Of a DNA stretch of 45,742 bases, positions 16,718 to 23,475 are shown one piece after another. The translations under genes were made by a program, and so were the position numbers. Below the pieces are notes generated by a model, which was not told where the DNA came from, did no database searches, and was given only the letters and a program-made list of their open reading frames with translations. The number at the start of each line of letters is the position of its first letter. Positions within the stretch are counted from its first letter, which is position 1. Origin of the DNA: Ruminococcus sp. Its GTDB lineage: Bacteria > Bacillota > Clostridia > Oscillospirales > Ruminococcaceae. The stretch covers positions 1 to 45,742 of the forward strand of contig SVNR01000021.1 in NCBI GenBank assembly GCA_015066815.1, given 5' to 3'.

Positions 16718-18123
16718 CTTCCTATTCTGATATCCACTATATCATTTTCGGAGCATTTTGCGGGTGTGAGGACAATATAGTCTCCTTCTTCAAGTCCGTC
16801 ACCTGTAATGGCGATAATATCATCTTTTTCTATACCCTTTTTAACTTCTACTTTTCTGAGCTTGTAAGAATCATCATCCTGCTTTTCTGCTTCGTATACA
16901 TATGATTTTGTTTCATCTTCCTCATCCTGGAAAACAGCCTTGCTGTTTACTGAGAGTGCGTCATCTGCGTCAATAATCTTGATCTGAACGGAAGCGGTCA
17001 TACCTATACGGAAATTTTTTGTATCCTCTATACTTATATATCCGTCAAATCCGTTCGGGGATTTTATTTCGACTACTCTGTCAACCATACCTTCATATTC
17101 CTGATCCTTTGTTGCAGGAATCGTAATTACAGCCTTCATTCCTTCGTCAACGGACAACAGATCCTCTTCTGAGATAGAAACATGAATACACATATCTGTA
17201 TTGCTCTGAAGTGACATTATAACGCCATCACGGCACGGTTTACCTTCTTCAGCGGCCACCATGGAGATTACGCCCTCTTTGGTAGCTTTTATTTTTGTGT
17301 TTTCGAGATTTTCTCTGAGTTCTTCAAGACGTTTGGTGTTTTCGGAGGATGAGCCCTCTGTAAGAGAGTATGTGTCTATTTTGTACTGCACTGCTTCTAT
17401 CTGGCTCTGTGCGGCTATTCTTGCTGATTCGAGGTTTTTCTCAAGCATAGACTTGCTTTCTTCAAGTGCTTTCATCTGTGCATTTGCTGTCTCGTATCCA
17501 CTCATAGCGGCAGCAACCTGAGCCATTTTTTCCTGGTACTGAGCCATTAATGCTGCAGCCTGTTCAGGATCCTCTGCTGCTTCAGCGTTTGCCTTGATAC
17601 TGTTTGCTTCTTCACGGAAACGGTTATAGTCTGATTGATTGCTGTCATAGGATGACTTCTGATTGTTGTATTCGTCATTTGTTTTACGTATATTTTCGGA
17701 AATTTCTTCTATCTGGAGATTTGTTGTTTTTCTGGTGCTTTCAAGCTCATTGAGAAGCTGCTGATATCGATAGTCATACAATGTATCTGAATTCTGTATT
17801 GCTTTTTCGAGTTCAGCTATTTCGTTTTCAATCTCTGTTGAATCAAGTTCACATACCACGTCGCCAGGTTTTACAGTATCACCTAATTTGAAGTTGATTT
17901 TTTTTACCTTGTAGGTAGTCAGTTCTGTTGTTATAGATGAGTCCTTTTCTGTACTCTCTACTATACCCTCGGTTTTAAGTGTTTTACTGAGATCTTCTGT
18001 TTTAAACTCAGTAACGTTGATCTTAGGAAGCCCTTCATCTGAAGAAGTTTTTTTGTTGCATCCTGTTATCAGAAAACTTACCGCACATAAAAAAGCAGCA
18101 GTTTTCAGTACTTTCTGGTTCAT
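16714..18123 (-). CDS. HlyD/MacA-like adaptor lipoprotein (first adaptor)
   Basis: 469 aa. The signal peptide ends in the lipobox LITGC (Cys22), so the mature protein is lipid-anchored outside the membrane. It has the MacA layout: lipoyl half INFKLGDTVKPGDVVCELDS, a very long coiled-coil hairpin (about residues 95-270) rich in Glu and Gln, the returning lipoyl half (KIKATKEGVISMVAAEEG) and C-terminal barrel domains. First gene of the exporter operon, read from the promoter at 18249-18277 through a structured leader. It overlaps the ATPase gene by four bases. Having two distinct adaptors, one lipidated and one membrane-spanning, is unusual for one transporter. Confidence 0.87.
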   Translation of the reverse strand: MNQKVLKTAAFLCAVSFLITGCNKKTSSDEGLPKINVTEFKTEDLSKTLKTEGIVESTEKDSSITTELTTYKVKKINFKLGDTVKPGDVVCELDSTEIENEIAELEKAIQNSDTLYDYRYQQLLNELESTRKTTNLQIEEISENIRKTNDEYNNQKSSYDSNQSDYNRFREEANSIKANAEAAEDPEQAAALMAQYQEKMAQVAAAMSGYETANAQMKALEESKSMLEKNLESARIAAQSQIEAVQYKIDTYSLTEGSSSENTKRLEELRENLENTKIKATKEGVISMVAAEEGKPCRDGVIMSLQSNTDMCIHVSISEEDLLSVDEGMKAVITIPATKDQEYEGMVDRVVEIKSPNGFDGYISIEDTKNFRIGMTASVQIKIIDADDALSVNSKAVFQDEEDETKSYVYEAEKQDDDSYKLRKVEVKKGIEKDDIIAITGDGLEEGDYIVLTPAKCSENDIVDIRIGR

Positions 18124-18164
18124 TATTCTGTTATTCCTTTCTGATATTTTTTTGTTTTTTTTAT

Positions 18165-18222
18165 AGCCTTGTACATCCGTGCAAGGCTGATAGTAAACGA
18201 CAAATATATTATTGTTTACTAT
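18165..18222 (-). promoter_or_regulatory. Structured leader of the exporter operon
   Basis: Two adjacent inverted repeats lie in the leader: AGCCTTG/CAAGGCT (18165-18171 with 18182-18188) and ATAGTAAAC/GTTTACTAT (18190-18198 with 18214-18222). The second could be a repressor or response-regulator site just downstream of the start point. The first lacks a T run, so it is not a terminator. Confidence 0.55.
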
Positions 18223-18248
18223 ATCTGCGTAAAAATACTTACAGAGTA

Positions 18249-18277
18249 ATTTTAACCCTTTTTTTATCGTTTGTCAA
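18249..18277 (-). promoter_or_regulatory. Promoter of the MacAB-like operon
   Basis: Minus strand TTGACA (18272-18277), 17 bases, TAAAAT (18249-18254). The leader to the start codon at 18123 is about 118 bases and contains two inverted repeats. Confidence 0.8.
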
Positions 18278-18281
18278 TACA

Positions 18282-19250
18282 TTAGTCTATAGTACATAAT
18301 GCTTTTTCGAGATTATCAGCATTTTTGTTCATAAGACTGATATATGTTTCTGAATTTTTCATTTCATCTGATGTTACGTTGTGGCAGGAATGAAACTCAA
18401 GTATCTGTGCATCTGTTGCCTCGGATATAGTTTCTGCAATTTTTCCGTTGGAAAACTCTATTGTGAAAACGACCGGTATGTTCTCTGACTTTACTTTATC
18501 TATGAGAAACGCTAAGGTTGAAGCACTTGGCTCAGAATCAGAGCTGCATCCCGGAAAAGCTGCATAATAATCCAGAGCATATGCATCTGCAAAATATCTC
18601 ATAGGAAATCTGTCACCGAAAATCATAGTGTCAGTATCGCTTTTTTCGACAATCTCTTCAAATCTTTTGTCAAGCTGCGAGAGCTCTCCTATATAGGCTT
18701 CAGTATTCTTTTTATAAAGCTCTGCGTTTTTTGTATCGATCAGACAAAGCTGTTCCGAAATAACGGAAACTATCTCCAAGGCGTTTTTCGGAGAAGTCCA
18801 TACATGTTCGTCGAGATCGTTTTTTTCATGTTCTTCGTGCTCTTCATGCTCCTCGTGTTCGTGCTGCATGCCTTCGATTATTTCTTCCTCGACAGTATCA
18901 ACACATTCCATAAGCTTTATTGTGTTCACCGGTTTCTTTACGGATTCAAGTATCGTATCCACCCACATATCGCCTTCTCCGCCGTTATATATGAAAAGAT
19001 CACATTCTTGTATTTTTACAATATCCTGGGGAGTAGGTTCGTATGTATGACTTTCCGATCCCGGCTTCAGGAGCATGGTAAGTGAAACGTTATCTCCGGC
19101 AATCTGTCTTACAAAATCATATTGTGGAAATATCGTTGTTACAACCGATATTCTTTCGTCAGACTGTTCGGGGCTTCCCTGTTCAGTACATGACACAAGT
19201 CCTGACGCCAGAGCGGTACACATAAGAAATGAAAATATTTTTTTGCACAT
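18282..19250 (-). CDS. Zinc-type ABC transporter substrate-binding lipoprotein (ZnuA/AdcA-like)
   Basis: 322 aa; start at 19250, giving a lipoprotein signal ending GLVSC. A cluster A-1 metal-binding protein: PQYDFVRQIAGD at the N-terminus, GSESHTYEPTPQDI with a metal-ligand His, then a charged His/Glu loop (HEHEEHEEHEEHEK) and LDEHVWTSPKNA with a further His ligand. The C-terminal lobe has FGDRFPMRYFADAY and TIEFSNGKIAETI. The His-rich loop is typical of zinc rather than manganese binders. No permease or ATPase gene is adjacent, so it must use a transporter encoded elsewhere. It has its own promoter (19405-19433). The longer frame from 19334 has no ribosome site. Confidence 0.9.
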   Translation of the reverse strand: MCKKIFSFLMCTALASGLVSCTEQGSPEQSDERISVVTTIFPQYDFVRQIAGDNVSLTMLLKPGSESHTYEPTPQDIVKIQECDLFIYNGGEGDMWVDTILESVKKPVNTIKLMECVDTVEEEIIEGMQHEHEEHEEHEEHEKNDLDEHVWTSPKNALEIVSVISEQLCLIDTKNAELYKKNTEAYIGELSQLDKRFEEIVEKSDTDTMIFGDRFPMRYFADAYALDYYAAFPGCSSDSEPSASTLAFLIDKVKSENIPVVFTIEFSNGKIAETISEATDAQILEFHSCHNVTSDEMKNSETYISLMNKNADNLEKALCTID

Positions 19251-19339
19251 TTTTTCTTCTTTCCTTTCAATCATAAGTCGGCGGAATACGCTGACGATCA
19301 AGTTGTTTTTTATTGTATCTCCTGAATAAATCAAAGCTA

Positions 19340-19361
19340 CGCACCGCAGTTGACCGGTGCG
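19340..19361 (-). promoter_or_regulatory. Hairpin in the leader of the zinc-binding lipoprotein gene
   Basis: CGCACCG/CGGTGCG stem (7 bp) with an 8-base loop, inside the leader of about 148 bases. There is no T run behind it, so a plain terminator is unlikely. No Zur-type box was recognised. Confidence 0.45.
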
Positions 19362-19404
19362 CCCTTAAAAATATAGCAGGCATTGAAAAAAACAGATCTT
19401 TTTT

Positions 19405-19433
19405 AGTATACATCTATGCTTTAAAAATGTCAA
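19405..19433 (-). promoter_or_regulatory. Promoter of the zinc-binding lipoprotein gene
   Basis: Minus strand TTGACA (19428-19433), 17 bases, TATACT (19405-19410). It lies just after the stop of the propeller gene and gives a long leader to 19250. Confidence 0.8.
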
Positions 19434-19446
19434 CATATCTGGAAAG

Positions 19447-20505
19447 TCAAAACGCTTTAATAAAACAATAATCCAATATGTTGATTTTTCCGTCTTCATT
19501 TACATCATAATACTTTTCTTTTTCTGAGTATCCGAAAAAGCATTTTTCCATTTTGTTCAAAAAATCCTTGTAATCCGATTCAGAATAATACGCTGCTCCG
19601 AGTTCATTTTTTTCAGTATTGAGATCACTGAGAGAATACTTTGTTGTTTCATCAAAATAAAAAAGATCATATGATCCGTTTTCGGTTGAGCTTATTATCA
19701 TTTTATTATCGGATAACGGACAAACATCAGAATAGTTATATGTCGGATTCTGATGAGATATAAGCTCTGCTTTTACGTTTATAAGCTTTACAATACAGTC
19801 ATTCTTGTTCTGAGGCGAAAACCATTTTGTAAAATACAGTATATCATTGTGAACTATAGGATAATAAGAAAATACATTTTCTTCTCTGAATATATCGGTT
19901 GCTTTTCCACTTTTTTTATTGAAACAGCATATGTTCGACATACCGTCTGAAACGGCTGCATAGTATACCATGCTGTCATCAGTGCTGTAAAAAGGCATTG
20001 CTTCTTCCACAGGTGTATCAGTAAGCCTTGAAGCTTCTCCGGACAGAAGATCTGTTTCGTACAGATCATAGATAAACTCATCTGTTATCGGATCTCTGTA
20101 TCCCCTTTTGAAAACTATTTTTTTATAGTCGTTTGAAAACTTAGGATCTTCGTTTCTGAAACCGCTTTTTTCAGTCAGATTGCAGTATTTTCCTGTTATC
20201 AGATTATATCTGTACAGGTCCCACTCATCTTCTTTTTTATCTATTGCCATAAAAACAATATCATAAGGAGCGTTACCGAAGTCAGCGTTCATCTGATTTA
20301 CAAAATCCCCTTTTATTTCTTTTACTGTTCCTGAGGGCGTTTTTACTCTCAGTGAGCTGTCAAGCGCAAAATAATCCGAATACGAGTGCCATGCAATACA
20401 GCCCTTTGGCAGCATATTGCTTTGCTCCGCATCTGTATACAAAACCGGACCTGCCATGATCAGTGACGCTGCACACACAGAAGATATAATTTTTTTTAAA
20501 CACAT
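19447..20505 (-). CDS. Secreted TolB-like beta-propeller protein with dockerin-like C-terminus
   Basis: 352 aa. An N-terminal signal peptide (basic start, hydrophobic core SSVCAASLIMAGPV) is followed by repeated WD40/TolB-like blades with patterns such as DLYRYNLITGKY, DPKFSNDYKKIVF and MPFYSTDDSMVYYA. The last 20 residues, beginning DVNEDGKINILDYC, form a calcium-binding loop-helix of the dockerin type. A full dockerin has two such segments; here only one is present. It could be a half dockerin or an EF-hand-like end. Probably an extracellular protein of unknown ligand. Such ends are common in Ruminococcus. It starts with the strong site GGGGGAG. Confidence 0.75.
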   Translation of the reverse strand: MCLKKIISSVCAASLIMAGPVLYTDAEQSNMLPKGCIAWHSYSDYFALDSSLRVKTPSGTVKEIKGDFVNQMNADFGNAPYDIVFMAIDKKEDEWDLYRYNLITGKYCNLTEKSGFRNEDPKFSNDYKKIVFKRGYRDPITDEFIYDLYETDLLSGEASRLTDTPVEEAMPFYSTDDSMVYYAAVSDGMSNICCFNKKSGKATDIFREENVFSYYPIVHNDILYFTKWFSPQNKNDCIVKLINVKAELISHQNPTYNYSDVCPLSDNKMIISSTENGSYDLFYFDETTKYSLSDLNTEKNELGAAYYSESDYKDFLNKMEKCFFGYSEKEKYYDVNEDGKINILDYCFIKAF

Positions 20506-20638
20506 AGAAAATCTCCCCCTATATTGTTTTTGTCAGCTTTTGTTGTGCTGTAAACGGCTGATAGTAAAATTATATCATTTTATCAGTAGTATTCGCAAGC
20601 ACTTTGTTAAGGGGCATTTACATTTATATATATATCAG

Positions 20639-20700
20639 TGTTACTACTCACGGTTTAGCCAGTCTTATACACACGACTGGCTAAACCGTGAGTAGTAACA
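20639..20700. repeat. Long perfect inverted repeat
   Basis: Two perfectly complementary 26-base arms (20639-20664 and 20675-20700) around a 10-base loop TTATACACAC. There is no T run on either side, so it is not a normal terminator. A diverged relative of the arm occurs at 22681-22714, matching 20 of 26 positions by eye, which suggests a dispersed palindromic element such as a REP or MITE. It lies between divergent genes, about 40 bases before the promoter at 20737. Confidence 0.85.
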
Positions 20701-20736
20701 AAAAATAAAATAAGAAATATTGATTTGCTTTGTATA

Positions 20737-20765
20737 TTGACAAAATCATATTAATGTTGTAAACT
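20737..20765 (+). promoter_or_regulatory. Promoter of the membrane protein gene
   Basis: TTGACA (20737-20742), 17 bases, TAAACT (20760-20765). It lies about 70 bases upstream of the chosen start at 20836. Confidence 0.75.
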
Positions 20766-20835
20766 GAAATCAAGTTAGGGTATGCTAACTGATTTAATTG
20801 CTTTTATAAAAAATAGTTATAAGGGGGAATTTGAT

Positions 20836-21486
20836 ATGTTGATGACTTTTTCGGTTTTAGGTATGGTTGGCGGATTGCTTTGTGCTGCAGGGGATATTCT
20901 TTTTGATCTCAAAGGTAAGGGAAATCAGAAAACCGGACCCGGAGGAAATGTTGATACAAACTGGATAAAGATGTCCGACTGGAGATTTGTAGCGTCGATA
21001 ATATGTGCTTTTTTCGGAGATATTTTAGTTATGATGGGTATATATTCTCTTGGAATGCAGATAACCCGAACAAATGCCGTACTTGGATATTTTACGGCAA
21101 TAACCGGCTGTGCGGGTACTGTGGGAGGTGTTATAATCCACACATCACTTTGCGTTCAGCCACTCATTTATAAAAGACTTATAGAATCAGGTCACCCCGA
21201 ACTTGTGGACAGTATGCTGAAAACATTTTACAAGGCAGTGATATTTCCCTTTGTTTTCGGATATCTGCTTTTGATGACACCTTGTGTTACAACGGCTATA
21301 GCGATTTTTACGGGTTGTCTTGATGTTCCGTGGTGGTTTGCGTTACTTAATTCAATTTCGTTTATGATTGTTGGGATCACTTTAAGGAAAATAAAACCGC
21401 AGTGGTTTTGTGACCTTCCGGGTATTATAATGCCGAGCATGGGGTTATCAATGCTCGGCGTTATCGGGATCATAAATCTTATGTGA
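20836..21486 (+). CDS. Multi-pass membrane protein, possibly DUF6796-like
   Basis: 216 aa; start at 20836 is preceded by AAGGGGGA, while the upstream in-frame ATG at 20782 has no ribosome site. About six or seven hydrophobic segments run through the protein, beginning FSVLGMVGGLLCAAGDILFD, where an Asp sits in the first helix. Later segments include FGDILVMMGIYSLG and GYFTAITGCAGTVGGV. The layout resembles DUF6796-type membrane proteins of Firmicutes, but this family call is from memory and weak. The function is unknown. It stands alone on the plus strand with its own promoter. Confidence 0.6.
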   Translation: MLMTFSVLGMVGGLLCAAGDILFDLKGKGNQKTGPGGNVDTNWIKMSDWRFVASIICAFFGDILVMMGIYSLGMQITRTNAVLGYFTAITGCAGTVGGVIIHTSLCVQPLIYKRLIESGHPELVDSMLKTFYKAVIFPFVFGYLLLMTPCVTTAIAIFTGCLDVPWWFALLNSISFMIVGITLRKIKPQWFCDLPGIIMPSMGLSMLGVIGIINLM

Positions 21487-21509
21487 AGTGAAATTTGCGT
21501 TTGAAATTT

Positions 21510-21926
21510 TTATATCTCAGGAGTATCTTTCAGTCTGTCTATTGCCATTTCCACATCAAGTGTATGGAAACCAAGCCAGCAATCGTTCATGAGTCCGGCA
21601 TCTGCTGTATTGTAAATTTCCTTACTTGATTCTCCGGTATAATAGTGCCAGTATCGGTACACATAGCCTGTCCAGTACATAACTTCACGAGAAAAAACTG
21701 TACCGTCTTTTTTTAAACCACCCAGTTCATCCTCAAGTTCTTCAAGTATATATTCTTCACCTGCCCATTGCAGACGGTCATAGATATCATCAAGGCAAGC
21801 GGCTGCTCTGCTGTTCATAAATGATTCGATAAATTCAGGACATGATACATTTTGTTTTAAAGCCAGTTCAAATAATCGTCCCTGAATGTCGCATAGCTGT
21901 CTTTGCTGTAAATTAAGATTTGCCAT
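21510..21926 (-). CDS. Putative antitoxin or partner of the DUF3990 protein
   Basis: 138 aa. Start at 21926, with GGTGG upstream, one base after the toxin-candidate stop (TAACATG); an ATG at 21938 is the alternative. It is not a DUF3791 protein, the usual small partner of DUF3990 genes, being twice as long. It has an acidic helical region (EEYILEELEDELGG) and a Trp/Tyr-rich segment (YRYWHYYTGESSKEIY). Tight coupling to the ADP-ribosyltransferase-like gene and its acidic character suggest a neutralising partner; this is inference. Cytosolic, no membrane segments. Confidence 0.55.
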   Translation of the reverse strand: MANLNLQQRQLCDIQGRLFELALKQNVSCPEFIESFMNSRAAACLDDIYDRLQWAGEEYILEELEDELGGLKKDGTVFSREVMYWTGYVYRYWHYYTGESSKEIYNTADAGLMNDCWLGFHTLDVEMAIDRLKDTPEI

Positions 21927-21927
21927 G

Positions 21928-22569
21928 TTATCCACCATCCTTTAGAATTTCATCGAAATATTTTCCGTCACGGCGATATTTTCTGCACATTTCTTCTGCA
22001 AGTGCAATTCCGTCTTGACGGTTATGTTCGCTTTGGGCTTTCAGTATTTCTTTATCATGCACGGAAAGAGTAGATTCAGAGATGATCTTAATCTTTTGGC
22101 AGGCTTTTTTGGTAATAGCAACATATTGTTTTCCAAGTTTCAGAGCGGATAGGCTGTTTATCAAAGCAGTATCTGTTATTTCACCGTTAAAAAATCTGTC
22201 AAGAACAACAAACATTCTGTCGTTTGCAATAAACCCTGCTATAACATCATATCCGTCAGCCATTTTTGATATACGGTTATAAAGTGAAGTGCTGCGAGCA
22301 GACTCCATTTTTCCACGATTATACGCAACAAGGAGTGCCCAGTTAATATCAACGCCGATATTAAGTACATTTAAATCTGTCATATCAAATTCAAGTGTAT
22401 AGATTTTTGCAGTTTGATAGTTGCAAATTAGGGTCAGAGGCTGTGTTTTCTCTGTGCCCATATAAAAACCTTTTCCAAAGTCACATTTTTCACGGCTTAA
22501 AGGAGCAATATCATCTTTTATACCGGATTTTGAGCCGTGGTATAATGTGATAATGTTTTTATCAGACAT
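21928..22569 (-). CDS. DUF3990 protein, ADP-ribosyltransferase-like, candidate toxin
   Basis: 213 aa. The N-terminus ITLYHGSKSGI, followed by DFGKGFYMGTEKTQP, is the DUF3990 hallmark. The family belongs to the ADP-ribosyltransferase clan, where the YHG and G-F-Y motifs correspond to NAD-contacting positions. Later, DGYDVIAGFIANDRM is also typical. The C-terminal 60 residues are basic and helical. DUF3990 genes usually stand with a small partner gene in a way that resembles toxin-antitoxin modules; here the partner is the immediately downstream 138-aa gene. The target and activity are unknown. Confidence 0.75.
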   Translation of the reverse strand: MSDKNIITLYHGSKSGIKDDIAPLSREKCDFGKGFYMGTEKTQPLTLICNYQTAKIYTLEFDMTDLNVLNIGVDINWALLVAYNRGKMESARSTSLYNRISKMADGYDVIAGFIANDRMFVVLDRFFNGEITDTALINSLSALKLGKQYVAITKKACQKIKIISESTLSVHDKEILKAQSEHNRQDGIALAEEMCRKYRRDGKYFDEILKDGG

Positions 22570-22611
22570 GGAGTTTTCCTTTCTTTGAAGTGTGGATTTT
22601 TGTTGATTTAT

Positions 22612-22641
22612 ATTATATCATTTTTATATGATATTTGTAAA
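22612..22641 (-). promoter_or_regulatory. Promoter of the DUF3990 module
   Basis: Minus strand TTTACA (22636-22641), 18 bases, TATAAT (22612-22617). About 40 bases upstream of the start codon at 22569. Confidence 0.55.
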
Positions 22642-22680
22642 TATATTTTGTCGATAAAATAAGACAGTTATTTTTCAATT

Positions 22681-22714
22681 GTTATCATTCACCGGCTAGC
22701 CCATGAATAGTAAC
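22681..22714. repeat. Imperfect palindrome related to the 20639-20700 repeat
   Basis: 34-base imperfect palindrome centred on GGCTAGCC. Its right half shares 20 of 26 positions with the arm at 20675-20700, including the terminal TAGTAACA. It lacks the 10-base loop and may be a collapsed copy of the same element family. Confidence 0.6.
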
Positions 22715-22835
22715 ATTTACAGAATTATCGGATAAGTATTTTTGTATATATTGAGATGCTAAGAATATAGTTAACGATTTTGTTATTATTCGGCTTTTTA
22801 TGAAACGTTTTATGTGCATTTTTACAAAATTCAAG

Positions 22836-22865
22836 TTGACAGATGAGTCCGATATATGGTACAAT
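22836..22865 (+). promoter_or_regulatory. Promoter of the hydCBA operon
   Basis: TTGACA (22836-22841), 18 bases, TACAAT (22860-22865). The leader of about 118 bases is A/T-rich. No Rex-type palindrome was recognised near it. Confidence 0.75.
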
Positions 22866-22989
22866 TAATATGTTTGTATAAATATTTTTTCTTGAAAAAT
22901 GACAAAGCTGTTATACCTGAACAGATGCCGTGAGAAAAAATTTTTTAAAAAAATTCTTTAACTAACTGATGAAAGGAGTCAGTAAAAAA

Positions 22990-23475
22990 ATGAACCCGTC
23001 ATTTGATTATTCTGTTGTTGACAGTATTCTTTGCGCACACGATTATCAGGAACGTGCGATAATAGCAATACTTCAGGAAGTCCAGGAGCATTATCATTAT
23101 CTTCCTGAGGAAGTGTTCCCTTATATATCTGAAAAAACTGGTGTAAGCGAAGCAAAAATATACAGTGTAGCTACTTTTTATGAAAACTTTTCACTCGAGC
23201 CTAAGGGAAAGTATGTTATCAAGGTATGTGACGGAACAGCTTGTCATGTGCGTCGTTCTGTACCTATTCTTGAACGTCTCCGCTCAGAGCTTAAGCTTTC
23301 GGAAGACAAGAAGACTACAGATGACCTTATGTTTACTGTAGAAACCGTATCATGTCTCGGAGCATGCGGTCTTGCTCCGGTCATAACAGTAAACGACCAT
23401 GTAAATCCCGCAATGACACCTGACAAAGCCTCAGAGCTTCTGAAAAAACTGAGGGAGGAATCCGAAAATGCTTAA
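22990..23475 (+). CDS. hydC: HydC/NuoE-like subunit of the [FeFe] hydrogenase
   Basis: 161-aa thioredoxin-like [2Fe-2S] protein. Start at 22990 with GAAAGGAG upstream (11-base spacer); the in-frame ATG at 22969 has none. Helical N-terminal part (YQERAIIAILQEVQEHYHYL), then the cluster ligands in CDGTACHV and CLGACGLAPV. In trimeric hydrogenases this subunit relays electrons to the NADH-oxidising HydB. First gene of the operon, overlapping hydB by eight bases. Same fold as NuoE of complex I. Confidence 0.92.
   Translation: MNPSFDYSVVDSILCAHDYQERAIIAILQEVQEHYHYLPEEVFPYISEKTGVSEAKIYSVATFYENFSLEPKGKYVIKVCDGTACHVRRSVPILERLRSELKLSEDKKTTDDLMFTVETVSCLGACGLAPVITVNDHVNPAMTPDKASELLKKLREESENA

Noticed and set aside
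20639..20700. Rho-independent terminator
   Set aside because: No T run on either strand and the stem is far longer than needed; it also starts well away from both gene ends.
21510..21938. DUF3791 identity for the partner of the DUF3990 protein
   Set aside because: DUF3791 proteins are about 70 residues with a different pattern; this one is 138 residues and does not match what I know of them.
22866..22989. Rex-type redox operator in the hydCBA leader
   Set aside because: The A/T-rich leader contains no TTGTGAA/TTCACAA-type palindrome on reading both strands.
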